A DNA stretch of 64,000 nucleotides from Dipteris shenzhenensis. Taxonomy: Eukaryota; Polypodiophyta; Polypodiopsida; Gleicheniales. The stretch's first letter is position 1; each line of letters opens with the position of its first letter. The position numbers and the translations under genes are program-made. The DNA lies in NCBI GenBank assembly GCA_047967505.1, contig CM106540.1. One strand, 5' to 3'. Below, piece by piece: positions 1 through 8,862 of this stretch. A model generated the notes under the pieces. The model ran no database searches. It was given only the letters and a program-made list of their open reading frames with translations, and was not told the DNA's origin.

Positions 1-1
1 C

Positions 2-1447
2 GATAGCCATCAAGGCCTCCAACATCTCATCCAAGGTGAACGGTGCCAACAACGTCGCCTGCATGCTAGGCTGGACCAGGGATGGAATGTGCCTCCACAC
101 CTCCTCACGGGCACGACTAGCACGAGGGGCAAGCGGCTCCTGCTGGAAGAGGGTCCTGTAGAAGTCAGTGGCCAACCCCAGGACCTCCCCCGGATCCGTA
201 ACGATGTGACCATCCGCTGTCCTGAGACTCCGAAGCTGATCACCTGCAGCTCTCTGGCCATGCGTCCTGAAGAACTCCCTGCACATCCGGTCACCCTTCC
301 GGGCCCAGAGGGAGAGAGAGGCGTGATAGGAAAACTCTGAGCGACGCTGGAGTGTCTCCTCCAGGAGGGCTCTGGCTCGAAGGGCCTGGATCCGAAGCTC
401 CTCCGAGCCCGGGGAAGCCTGCTGGAGTCGCTGAATGGAGGCGAGGTCCCTCCGAAGAGCTCTCTCTCTGCCCCACCAATCCTGTCGAACCTGTAGGGCT
501 GCTAGCTGGCAGATCTGGCTGGACTCCTGCAGAGCCTGCGCAACTGAGTCTACCAGATCCACGCACTCCCCCCAGTCTCTGTCCCAAAGACTGCAAATAC
601 TGCTGCGCACGTCCACCCTCGAGAAAATGGAGTCGGGGATCCTGCATGACCGGGGGGGAAGGGTCTGGGCTGCCGAATCTAATGATAGGAGCACAGGCGC
701 ATGGTCGGAAAGTGTCGCCCCTGGAACTATACCCGCCTGACCGCCTCTGCTGATGGCCCAATCACTGACATAAAATCTATCAAGCCTCTCCAGGAGTCTG
801 CCTCCTTCCCTGCGGAAGCCCCAAGAGAAGTCCAGGCTCCCGTGCCAACGCCGGAAGGACGGGTCTCTCCAACTGTCCCTCCCTCCTGTCGCGAAGATGA
901 AAGAGTCCCAAGCTGACTGCTCTGCCTGAGCCATACCTGTGAACTCCGGACCTCTGCCCTGCTGGTCCTCCAAGGTCTCCAGATTGTTGAAGTCACCTCC
1001 AACAATCCAGGAATCCATGTCTGGAAGAATCCCTGTAAGTGTCCTCCAGAAGGTGGCTCTGCACCGGAGGTCTGTGGGAGCATAAATGTTGAGGATTCCA
1101 ATTTTGGATCCCTCCAAATCCAGGCCTACCCAAAGGGCTCGGCCTGGGATCAACGTGCCATGACCGAAAACTCCCTGGGCTAACTGCTCGCACACGGAGG
1201 TACAGACACCCCCACTCCTCCCCTGTGCGCCGATCGAGGGCTCCCAGTAAGTGTAGGACCATCCAGGGAGAACCTTCCCGCAGCTACGGGAATGAGCCGC
1301 AGAAAGCTTGTGCTCCTGGAGCAGAAGTACATCCAAACGACCAATCACTGCAGGCTGAAGTTCCTGTCGCAAAATGAGCTTCCTGGGACCACGGGTGCCA
1401 GAAGAGTGAAACCCGTTCACATTCCAGGATACGAGGTGTAGGCTCAT
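2..1447 (-). CDS. LINE-1 ORF2, endonuclease plus start of reverse transcriptase (partial, open)
   Basis: I translated this frame codon by codon: it is open for 482 codons from the ATG at 1447 to the window edge. Residues 1-255 form an apurinic-type endonuclease (exonuclease/endonuclease/phosphatase fold) with the expected motifs: WNVNGF at 8-13, LLQEHK with Glu45, GGDFNN with Asp152 and Asn154, DRFYVSD at 223-229, and the catalytic SDH at 247-249. In this family the domain nicks target DNA so that the 3' OH primes reverse transcription. Residues 265-440 are the linker that precedes RT (RKGDRMCREFF, FYRTLFQQEP). The RT catalytic core would follow off the edge. The start codon overlaps the ORF1 stop (ATGA). 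An undamaged ORF2 contrasts with the heavily mutated LINE-2 and suggests a younger copy. Confidence 0.92.
   Translation of the reverse strand, partial: MSLHLVSWNVNGFHSSGTRGPRKLILRQELQPAVIGRLDVLLLQEHKLSAAHSRSCGKVLPGWSYTYWEPSIGAQGRSGGVCTSVCEQLAQGVFGHGTLIPGRALWVGLDLEGSKIGILNIYAPTDLRCRATFWRTLTGILPDMDSWIVGGDFNNLETLEDQQGRGPEFTGMAQAEQSAWDSFIFATGGRDSWRDPSFRRWHGSLDFSWGFRREGGRLLERLDRFYVSDWAISRGGQAGIVPGATLSDHAPVLLSLDSAAQTLPPRSCRIPDSIFSRVDVRSSICSLWDRDWGECVDLVDSVAQALQESSQICQLAALQVRQDWWGRERALRRDLASIQRLQQASPGSEELRIQALRARALLEETLQRRSEFSYHASLSLWARKGDRMCREFFRTHGQRAAGDQLRSLRTADGHIVTDPGEVLGLATDFYRTLFQQEPLAPRASRAREEVWRHIPSLVQPSMQATLLAPFTLDEMLEALMAI
1444..1447 (-). promoter_or_regulatory. ATGA stop-start overlap joining ORF1 and ORF2 of LINE-1
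   Basis: On the minus strand the ORF1 C-terminal frame ends in TGA (1446-1444) and the ORF2 ATG occupies 1447-1445, giving ATGA. The same overlap occurs in LINE-2 and LINE-3. Such overlaps are known to support translation of a downstream ORF by termination-reinitiation. That role is inferred here from conservation only. Confidence 0.7.
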
Positions 1448-2376
1448 GGAGAGGGATGGGGGGCTGCGAACAACTGTCTGCTCGCGGTCGAAGTCGATGA
1501 AGAATCAGACATGTCGGAGTGGAGGTGCTACCGCTTATGAGAAGGTTTGGAGGGGGAGACGGGGTCGTCCTGCCCGTTCTTCAACACCTTCAGCAAAGGC
1601 GAGAGGCCTTTGGTGCCATGAACAAATGCTTTCTCGAGCAAGCTCGAGATCTCTGAAGTGGTCATCCCATAGAAGGTTCGGAGTTTCTGATGGGACCAAG
1701 CTCTGACATCCTGGGGGAGAGGCCATGACAGGGGAGGTCTGAGGATCACAATCAGTCGGAAGCGTTTGGCGGCGCAACGCCACCGCAGGCGCACATCGCC
1801 CTCGGACCACTGAGTCTCGAGAAGCTGCCCACCGGACGGGCCTATCCAGGAGCAAACCTGGGCGTGTGTCTGCTCTCTGAGAGCCTCCCAAACCGAGTCG
1901 TCTGTCCAGGTCTTGGTGCCATCGCTGAGGAACGTGAAGGCAAAGCTAGGGCCATCCCTAGGGGCCAAGGCGACAATCTTCCCATCCGCCCCTTTGCGGA
2001 GCAGGAAGATACTGATGTCGAGACAAGCCGGGAAGGTCCCAAGGTCGGCCACATCCAAGTAGTCCCAGGGGCCAGATCTGTAAAAGTCTCGAGGAAGCTC
2101 TCTCTCCTGAAGCTGAGATCCATCAGAGTCTGCCACTGAGGGGCTAGCGGCCAGGGAAGCCTGCTCCAGTGGTGGTGTAGACGCCGGGTGTCCTGCCAGC
2201 GGGGGGGGAGGGGGAGGAGGCTGAGGGGTAGGCGACTCGGACTCCACGAAGGCGACTGGCGGAGAAGGTGGAGGAGACGGCGGAGCGGGGGCTGCCCTCG
2301 GCTGGGGAGCCAACGGTGCAGCTAGCTCTGTAGGAGAGTCGAGGGGGACGGGGGGAGGGGGGGGATGGGGATGCAT
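1444..2376 (-). pseudogene. LINE-1 ORF1, Pro-rich segment and unrecognised C-terminal domain
   Basis: The frame starts in a Pro/Ser-rich stretch and then enters a compact domain of about 185 residues that I do not recognise. Its marks are FYRSGPWDYLD, FPACLDISIF, an LRKG loop, a Trp-rich centre (SVWEALR, CSWIG), EGDVRLRWR, a KRFRL beta-type segment, a helix ending SSLLEKAF, and a terminal SPLLKVLKNGQDDP. LINE-2 has the same domain at 8859-9530 with many conservative replacements, so it was probably under selection. An in-frame TAG at 1528-1530 interrupts it; the frame then continues to the TGA at 1444. It joins the upstream CCHC part only through a frame change in the Pro-rich tract. Lying between the zinc knuckle and ORF2, it may bind nucleic acid or protein, but I cannot assign a function. 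Confidence 0.75.
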
Positions 2377-2866
2377 CTGGAACTGGGGCTGAGAGGGAGG
2401 AGGAGGAGACTGAGGAAGAAGAGGCGGGGGCTGAAGCTGCGGGTCGGGCGAAGGGGGGGAAACTGAGGAAGGGGCTGGGACTGAGTGGAAAGGGGCGGAG
2501 GAGCGGGAGAGAGGGGGATCTGCTGAGGCTGTGAAGGGCGGGCTGCCGTCGAAGAAGAAGCTCTCCCAGGTCCCTGGGGCGGCTGCCTGTCAGGTCTCTG
2601 GGGTGCTGCTGCAGGAAGGGTAACCTCTGCCTCCTTGCCTTTATCCGAAATCTTCTTGTTCTTTCCTCTTTTCCTTCTAACCTCGGTCCAACCACCCACT
2701 AACTCTGGACCGGGCTCCGATTGCCTCGGCTCCTCCTGACGTGGCTGTCCGGGGGGGGGGGGGGGGGGGCGGGGGCGGAGGCGGGGGGGGTCGAGACGAG
2801 TTGGCGAAACGTGGACAAGCAGCCGCCAAGTGCCCAAAGCCGTGGCACCTCAGGCACTGACCTGGC
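2322..2866 (-). pseudogene. LINE-1 ORF1, CCHC zinc knuckle and basic/Pro-rich linker
   Basis: At about 2866-2815 the minus strand encodes a CCHC knuckle, QCLRCHGFGHLAAACPRF (spacing C-x2-C-x4-H-x4-C), the nucleic-acid-binding finger of plant LINE ORF1. A run of about 18 C (plus-strand G, 2753-2772) changes the frame. The sequence then reads through GWTEVRRKRGKNKK, a basic patch matched in LINE-2 by GWTEVKRKRKGNK, and a Pro-rich tract ending at 2322. The homopolymer frame changes make the copy non-functional unless slippage occurs, which I have no evidence for. Confidence 0.8.
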
Positions 2867-2876
2867 TGTCCGGTGA

Positions 2877-3464
2877 CTATGTCACAATCTCGATCACTGC
2901 AGGGAGAGTCGTAGGATCTGCCACAGCCACACGGACTCGGGGGGCTCCTGCCGTGGTCACCGCGTCGGCGAAAGTGTCGTGCATAACCCAGCCAAAGTGG
3001 GAGCCCAAGTCCCTGACAATCGGCCGCAGCTCAGCAGCAAGACCTGGAAAAACTAGTGTCACTGGGTGGCGAGGTATACGGAACCGAACATCAAAATCTG
3101 CTGCGCTGAATCCACGGTACCACGGGACTATCATGATAATCTTTCCATCCACCGATGTGGGGGAACCGGCAATCAGGTTGCTCGCAGCTTTCTCATTGGA
3201 GAGTTTGAGCCAGAAGATGCCCCTTCCCATAAGGGCCACCTCCTCAATATGGCCATCCTCTAGCAGGAGAGTGGACTGGAGCCAGTCCCTGATGGCTGAT
3301 CTGGAGGGAGAGTGTCCAATGACTCTACCGTAAATAGAGGTACGGGCAAAGTCAATGGCAACCTCCTGAACACGAGATGATTGTTGCTCTGTCAGGATAA
3401 CGCGGTAGGCATCTGGAGAGGGATGGTCCGACTGGGCCTCCGGATCCGGGCAGGGGGCCGCCAT
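2877..3464 (-). pseudogene. LINE-1 ORF1, N-terminal RNA-binding (DUF4283-like) domain
   Basis: An ORF of 195 codons begins at the ATG at 3464. After about 20 residues it carries a DUF4283-like fold typical of plant LINE ORF1 proteins: VYGRVIG-type strand, DWLQSTL helix, ALMGRGIFWLKLS, and a PWYRGFSAADFD...RIPRHPVTL block. The same block in LINE-2 reads PWYRGFSVADFD...RIPRHPVTL. A short deletion relative to LINE-2 just before 2877 shifts the frame, so the zinc knuckle is read in another frame. The likely role is packaging LINE RNA in the cytoplasm. Confidence 0.85.
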
Positions 3465-4149
3465 ACCGCCAAGACTAACTGCAAGCTTCCGATGAGGAAT
3501 AGGCTGCCACCCAAAAAGAGGGGGCGAAGCGGGAGGGTGGAGCCTGGGTGTGGAGAGGACGGTTGCGGAGGCGGAGGGTGGAGGCGGGGTGGAGGAGTGG
3601 AGCGGAAGGACGGGCGAGGCGAAGTGAGGGGGCGGGGGGTCGGGACGGGGGGCGGGGTGAAGGGTGCGGGGAAGGCGGGGGGCGCGGAGGGGCGGGGGGA
3701 CGGGGTTGGTGTGGCGGGGGCGGAGAGGTGAAGCGGGGGGCGGGGGGGAGCGGAATGGAGGCGGGGGGCGGGGGGGAGCGGAATGGAGGGGGGCGGGGGG
3801 CGGGGGGGAGCGGAATGGAGGCGGGGGGGGCGGGTGAAGCGAGGGGGTCGGGCGGGAGAGGCGGAGCGGCGAGAAGGGGGGGGGTGAGGTGAAGCGAGGG
3901 GGGGTGGGGTGAGACGAGGGAAGGGGGGGGAGTGGAGGCGAGGGGGCGGCGATGGAGAGGCGAGGTGGAGAGGCGATGGAGAGGCGAGGTGGAGAGGCGA
4001 GGGGCGGCGATGGAGAGGCGGCGGGTGAGGGGGAGGGCGGGCGGGGGGCGAGGGCGGAGAGGCAGGGGCGGGGGTGGTCACGGCGAGGGGGGGAGCTAGG
4101 GAGGGGAGGTAGAGCTAGCGGTGGGGGGGGAGGGAAGCTCGCAGGAGCA
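3465..4149 (-). repeat. G-rich leader (5' UTR) of LINE-1 with internal short repeats
   Basis: No coding potential is evident. The plus strand is extremely G-rich (the element's own strand is C-rich). It includes several copies of a unit containing GGGGGGGAGCGGAATGGAGG between about 3740 and 3835 and a GATGGAGAGGCGAGGTGGAG unit at 3950-4015. LINE-2 has a comparable G-rich leader at 10739-11400, so this is a family property. It probably contains the internal promoter, but I see no defined element. Confidence 0.7.
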
Positions 4150-4421
4150 CCACAATGTATTCACTCAGTACTTCAACTTCAAAAGTTGGAGTGATCTTAC
4201 TTCCTTTATGTCTGCCATCATGGAAATTTTTTGGCGTTCAAAGTATGGCAAGAAAAGCTTACGCTTGCTTCCAGTACAGCAATTATGTTCAACAAAATTG
4301 CATGGGGGGTTGAATATTCTCAATATTCATGTGCCCATTCTGGCTCATAAGGGGAAAATGATGCTACAGTTCCTACATGATGATCACCCTTGGGCTGCTA
4401 TGATGCGCTTCTTGCTTCTTC
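4150..4421 (+). mobile_element. LINE-0, RT C-terminal fragment (left piece)
   Basis: Plus-strand relic of an older LINE, exposed between LINE-1 and LINE-2. It encodes the post-catalytic RT region: a Trp-rich MEIFWRSKYGKKSL start, CSTKLHGGLNILN and HPWAAMMRF, the pattern seen in other LINEs here as GGLNIIDPNL...EPWKYF. Reading resumes at 11487 beyond LINE-2, where LAFGYWKPTQWDFLLG continues the same domain. The 5' part is interrupted or lost at LINE-1. Confidence 0.8.
4404..4421. repeat. Target-site duplication of LINE-2, left copy
   Basis: TGCGCTTCTTGCTTCTTC, identical to 11469-11486. It lies directly before the short T run that is the minus-strand poly(A) tail of LINE-2. Confidence 0.95.
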
Positions 4422-4549
4422 TTTTTTTGCACAAAAAGTAGAGCTAGTTATATACTTGAAAGCGAGAGTACAAGAGGGCCTAAAGGCCAGCGGGCTGCAA
4501 TCACAAAATGGATACAGCCCGAGGAGCCAAAATGCTAATTACAAGCCTC

Positions 4550-7500
4550 TCAGGGCATAATCATCGGAGAGTGGACAAACAGCCACGGTGGGGGGGCATA
4601 ATGCCACTGAAGACTCTGAGCAGAGTGCTGGAAGAACAGCTCCCGGTGGTCCCAGTCGCGAAGGAAGCGCCGTCTCTTTTCCTTCCCTGCCCGAGACTCC
4701 CCCTGAATCTGATCCCATTGACCCTTGATCGTGTGAATGATCGTGCTCCAAATGTCTGCTAGGGTCTGGGAAGCAGAAGAAGCCTAATCTCCTACGGTTT
4801 GCGCGCATCTCGAAGTCCAAATATGCCAACCTGTAATGCTCCCTATGATCTCCCAAACTGGGTGCCGAGTCATTGCTCCTGCATCTGTCTCTGTCAGATG
4901 CCAAGGGAAGCTGTCCATGCATGCCCAGGTGGCCTGCGTGATGAAGAAGACGGGATCCTGCCTAGAGAACTCATAAGCCAAGTGATGTCCCATCTCAGTG
5001 CTGCACCAGCAAACGGCTCCCCAAGTGATCGGTCCTAGCTCGGGTGCAGCCCTCGTTAAGATCCACATGACTCCCTTCCAAACTGTATGCGCATGCGAGC
5101 AGCGCCAAAGGCAGTGCTTCAGGGACTCCTCCTCCTGAAAACACATCTAACAGTGCCCCTCCTGCCCCATCTGCCTCAGCCAGCTGCCAATTGGTAGCCC
5201 CTTGTGTGCCACCATCCAAAGAAAGTAAGAGATCTTCCTCGGCCACCAGCTTGCCCAAAGAGTCTTCCAGAAAGTGCGAAGAAAGACCAGAGATATCCCC
5301 TGGGCATACCAACTATGTGCCTGTGTGGGTAGCCCACGCTGGAGAGCCACAAGAGCACGCCTATCAGTACGCGCACTGTAAGAGAAGAAGGGGGTAGGGT
5401 TCTCTGAGGTCTCCAATGGTGGCCAGCGCCACTCCCTTGGGTCCCACTCCACCTCTGTCAAGGAATGGCCCTCCCATATCCAGAGCCTCCAGTCCCGGTC
5501 CTACATAATCAGGGGGTCTATATGCCACGTTTTCCCTTGCAGCCCTACGATGCGAAGGCGCTGCCAGGGAAGCTGGGGGTCGATCACGGCCTCTCTGCTT
5601 TGTAAGCGGCTATCATCGGCGACAGAGAAGAAGTGGATCGAGGAGTCCGAGAAAAGGCCTGCAACCACCAAAGGAATGCCCCGTGGAGTGAACTGTCCTA
5701 GCCACCTCTCATCTCCCGGGAAGAGCTGTCCGGTGACCATGGGAATCCTCCAACCTGCAGAAATGGCAGCATCGATCTCCGCTCGCCGAGCCTGGATCCC
5801 ACGTGCCGTACATACTGCTGCTGCCAGCTCGCCTAGGCTCAGCTGGCTGTAGACGTCCCTCCAAACCCGGAGCGAGCACGCGGGCCCACATGCCTAGAGC
5901 GCCCAAGGGATATGGGATCTCTCTCCAAGCTGGCGACCTGTATCATCTGTCACCTGGCTGCTCCAGATCAGGGGCTGTCTGTCTATCTCCTCTCGGCAGC
6001 TAGGGGGAACCTGGGAGAGGCTGTGTCGCAACTTGCTCCAGACCGAGACGGAAGGGGGAATGGGGCTCAGTCAATGGGGCGGAAGTGAAGATCCACCAGA
6101 TAGATGGCTGCCAATCACTCCCTCTCTGGGGGGTACATGCGCTGAGACCACGCTGAAGCAAGAGCTTCCACGTCTGCCCTCCTGGGGTCAGACCGCGGAT
6201 GACTAACTTGCCAAGTAGTGCCTGACTCTGCAGCCTGACTCTGCAATTATGGATCTATGATGCCAAGGCCGCCCTCTGTCTGGGGGAGAATGACCGTCTG
6301 CCAGGCGACCCGGGCTCTGGTGGTGCCGGTTCACACCAGCAAGAGGCCACATACCAAGCAGTAGCAAGAAGGACCTGGTTGACCACAAGGGCCCTGCCTG
6401 CCAAGGATAGCCGAGCCGTGCTCCAGAAAGCTAGCTTCCGTCATATGGAGGCTAGGACCGGCAAGAACTGCTGAGCCAGCATGATGTCCAGGCCTACCTG
6501 GAATCCCAGGTAACGTGTCGTCTGTCCTCTAGGGATCCAACGAAACCCCAGGAAAATACCCCACTGTGAGCTGGCTCCCGGATCCGTAAGAAAACCAACT
6601 GACTTATGCCAGTTGATTTTTGCCCCAGTGGCTAGGCAAAAAACCTCTAGGGACAGTCTCACTCGCTCCAGTGACTCGATATCATCCTACACATATAGGG
6701 ATGTGTCGTCTGCATACTCGGCGTCTAGAAGTTCTGCATCGTCTCGAATAGGGAGACGCATCCCGCAAAGACCAGTGGTACGGGCTCGTAGGAAGTGGGT
6801 CATGGCCTCCGCAAAAAATAGGAAGAGGTAGGGCGCTAGCGGACAGCCCTGACGCACCAAGCGCTCGAGGGTGAATCTCTCCCCCATCCTGCCGCTGATG
6901 ATAACCTGGCTGGAGGCCGACCTGTAGAGGCTAGCAATACCTCTGATCCACTCGTCCGGGAAACCGAACTGAGAGAGTGTACCTTCCAAGAAGGACCAGT
7001 CTACCCTGTCGTACGCCTTCTCAAAGTCAAGGAGTATGGCAAGGTGCTGGCCACTGTGCTCGGCCCACTCCGTCGCCTCTGAGAAAGTGAAGATGTTGTC
7101 CAAAATGCTGCGATCTTGGACAAAACCAGTCTGGGTGTCATGGATCAAGTCATGTAGCAGGGGGCGGATGCGGCTACTGATCATCTTGGCGAGGATTTTG
7201 TAGGCGGTTGGGAGGAGGGTGATAGGGCGCCACTGTCTGATCTCCTGACGGTCCCCCCCTTTGGGGATGAGGCATATCAAGCCTGTCGCAAGGCTCTCTG
7301 GCATCTGTCCGCTGGAGAAGATATGCTGGAAGGCTGCGAGTAAGGGCCGGTGGATCTGCTCCCAAAAGGTGGTGAAGAAAGCTCTGGAGAGGCCATCCTC
7401 ACCTGGGCATTTCTGCCCATCAATAGCGCTCACCGCATCCTGCATCTCCGCCACGGTGAAAGGAGCGAGAAGGGAGTCACTCATGCTAGGCTACACTAGC

Positions 7501-8862
7501 CGTGGTGTAGACCTCCACACCTCCTCCCTGCATAGGCGGCCACGAGGGTCTGGGGGCTCCTGCTGGAACAATGATCTGTAGAAATCTGTCGCCAAGTCCC
7601 GGACCTCGTCTGGATCTGTCATGACACTACCATCCTGCGCTCTAAGAGATCGGAGCTGTTCCCCTGTTGACCTCTGACCATGAGTCCTGAAGAACTCTCT
7701 GCACATCCTGTCGCCTTTCCTAGCCCAGAAGGACTTGGAAGCATGAAACGAGAACTCTAAGCGTCGCTGGGTGATCTCCTCTAGCATGGCTCGGGGCCTG
7801 AACCTCCTGCTGTATGAGCTCCTCAAAGCCTGGAGAACACTGCTGCATCCGCTGAATCGAGGCGAGATCTCGTCTGACACCCCTCTCCTTCGCCCAACAC
7901 TACTGCCTGACCTGAATCACCTCCTGCTGACAGATGAGGCTAGACTCAGCAAGCACCTGAGCTACCTGTGCTGCCATATCCCCGGTGGGGTCCCAATCTT
8001 GCTCCCACAGGTCTACTATCCTGCTGCGAACCGCTGCTCTAGAGTAGATGGAGTCTAGGATCCGGCATGAGCGTGGAGGTGAGGAGTGAGAGGCTGAGTC
8101 TAGGACTAGGATGACTGGGGCATGGTCTGAGAGTGTCGTCCCTGGAACCACTCCTGACTCTCCACCTTTGCCAAGCGCCCAATCGCTGACATAGAAACGG
8201 TCCAGCCGCTCCAGAAGTCTGCCTCCCTCCCTCCCTCCTGTAACCCCAAGAGAAGTCCAGACTCCCTGTCCATCTACGAAAGGAAGGCTCCCTCCAGCTG
8301 TCCCGACCTCCCACTGCGAATAGGAAGGAGTCCCAATCTGCCTGCTCTGCCTGAGCTATACCAAGGAACTCTGGGCCCTGTCCCTGCTGATCCTCTAGGG
8401 TCTCAAGGTTGTTGAAGTCCCCTCCTACAATCCAAGAATCCATCTCTGGCAACAAGTCTCTCAAGGATCTCCAAAAAGTGGCTCTCCGTCTGGGGCATAG
8501 ATATTGAGGATGCCAATACCGGATCCCTCAATATTCAAGCCCACCCAAAGCGCACGTCCGGGGATCAGAGTGCCAAAACCACACACATGCTTAACGAGAG
8601 AAGCGTCGATGGAGGTACAAACACCCCCGCTCCTCCCCTGCTCGCCAATCGAAGGTTCCCAGTAGGTGTGGGAGCGTCCTGTGAGGACCTTCCCACAAAT
8701 ACTGGTTTGAGAAGCCGAAAGCTTGTGTTCCTGTAATAGGAGCACATCTACCCTTCCCACCAAGGCTGGCTGGAGCTCCTGTCTGAGCACCATCTTCCTG
8801 GGGCCGCGGGTTCCTGATGAGTGGAACCCATTGACGTTCCAAGTGATAATGCGTATACTCAT
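4550..8862 (-). pseudogene. LINE-2 ORF2: endonuclease, reverse transcriptase and C-terminal Cys/His finger
   Basis: It begins at ATG 8862 (MSIRIITWNVNGFH). Endonuclease pieces span 8862-7900 over three frames (LLLQEHK, WIVGGDFNN, LSDHAPV). The RT core is at 7484-6687: KCPGEDGLSRAFF, PKGGDRQEIRQWRPITLL, LDFEKAYDRVDW, VRQGCPLAPYLF and the catalytic EYADDT. The thumb follows at 6662-6441 (GAKINWHKS, YLGFQVG). The C-terminal zf-RVT-like finger is near 5150-5080 (CFQEEESLKHCLWRCSHAHTVW region). In-frame stops are TAG at 7491, 6687, 5501, 5147 and 4784, and TGA at 6441; the TAG at 7491 is CAG in LINE-1. The native end is probably the TGA at 4550. I see no RNase H domain. Confidence 0.9.
8859..8862 (-). 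promoter_or_regulatory. ATGA stop-start overlap joining ORF1 and ORF2 of LINE-2
   Basis: ORF1 ends in TGA at 8861-8859 and the ORF2 ATG is 8862-8860. It is identical in arrangement to LINE-1 (1444-1447). Confidence 0.7.

Larger units (their letters stand above)
1..4149 (-). mobile_element. LINE-1: 5' part of an L1-type non-LTR retrotransposon
   Basis: Minus-strand LINE containing a G-rich (plus strand) leader, ORF1 (about 3464 to 1444) and the first 482 codons of ORF2; the rest lies beyond position 1. It is collinear with LINE-2 (4422-11468) along its whole length: position 1 here matches about 7440 there. The 5' end near 4149 is placed where similarity to LINE-2 (a CGCAGGAGC stretch) stops and the older plus-strand LINE-0 begins, so it lacks about 70 bp of leader present in LINE-2. 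The left target-site duplication is outside the window. Confidence 0.9.
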
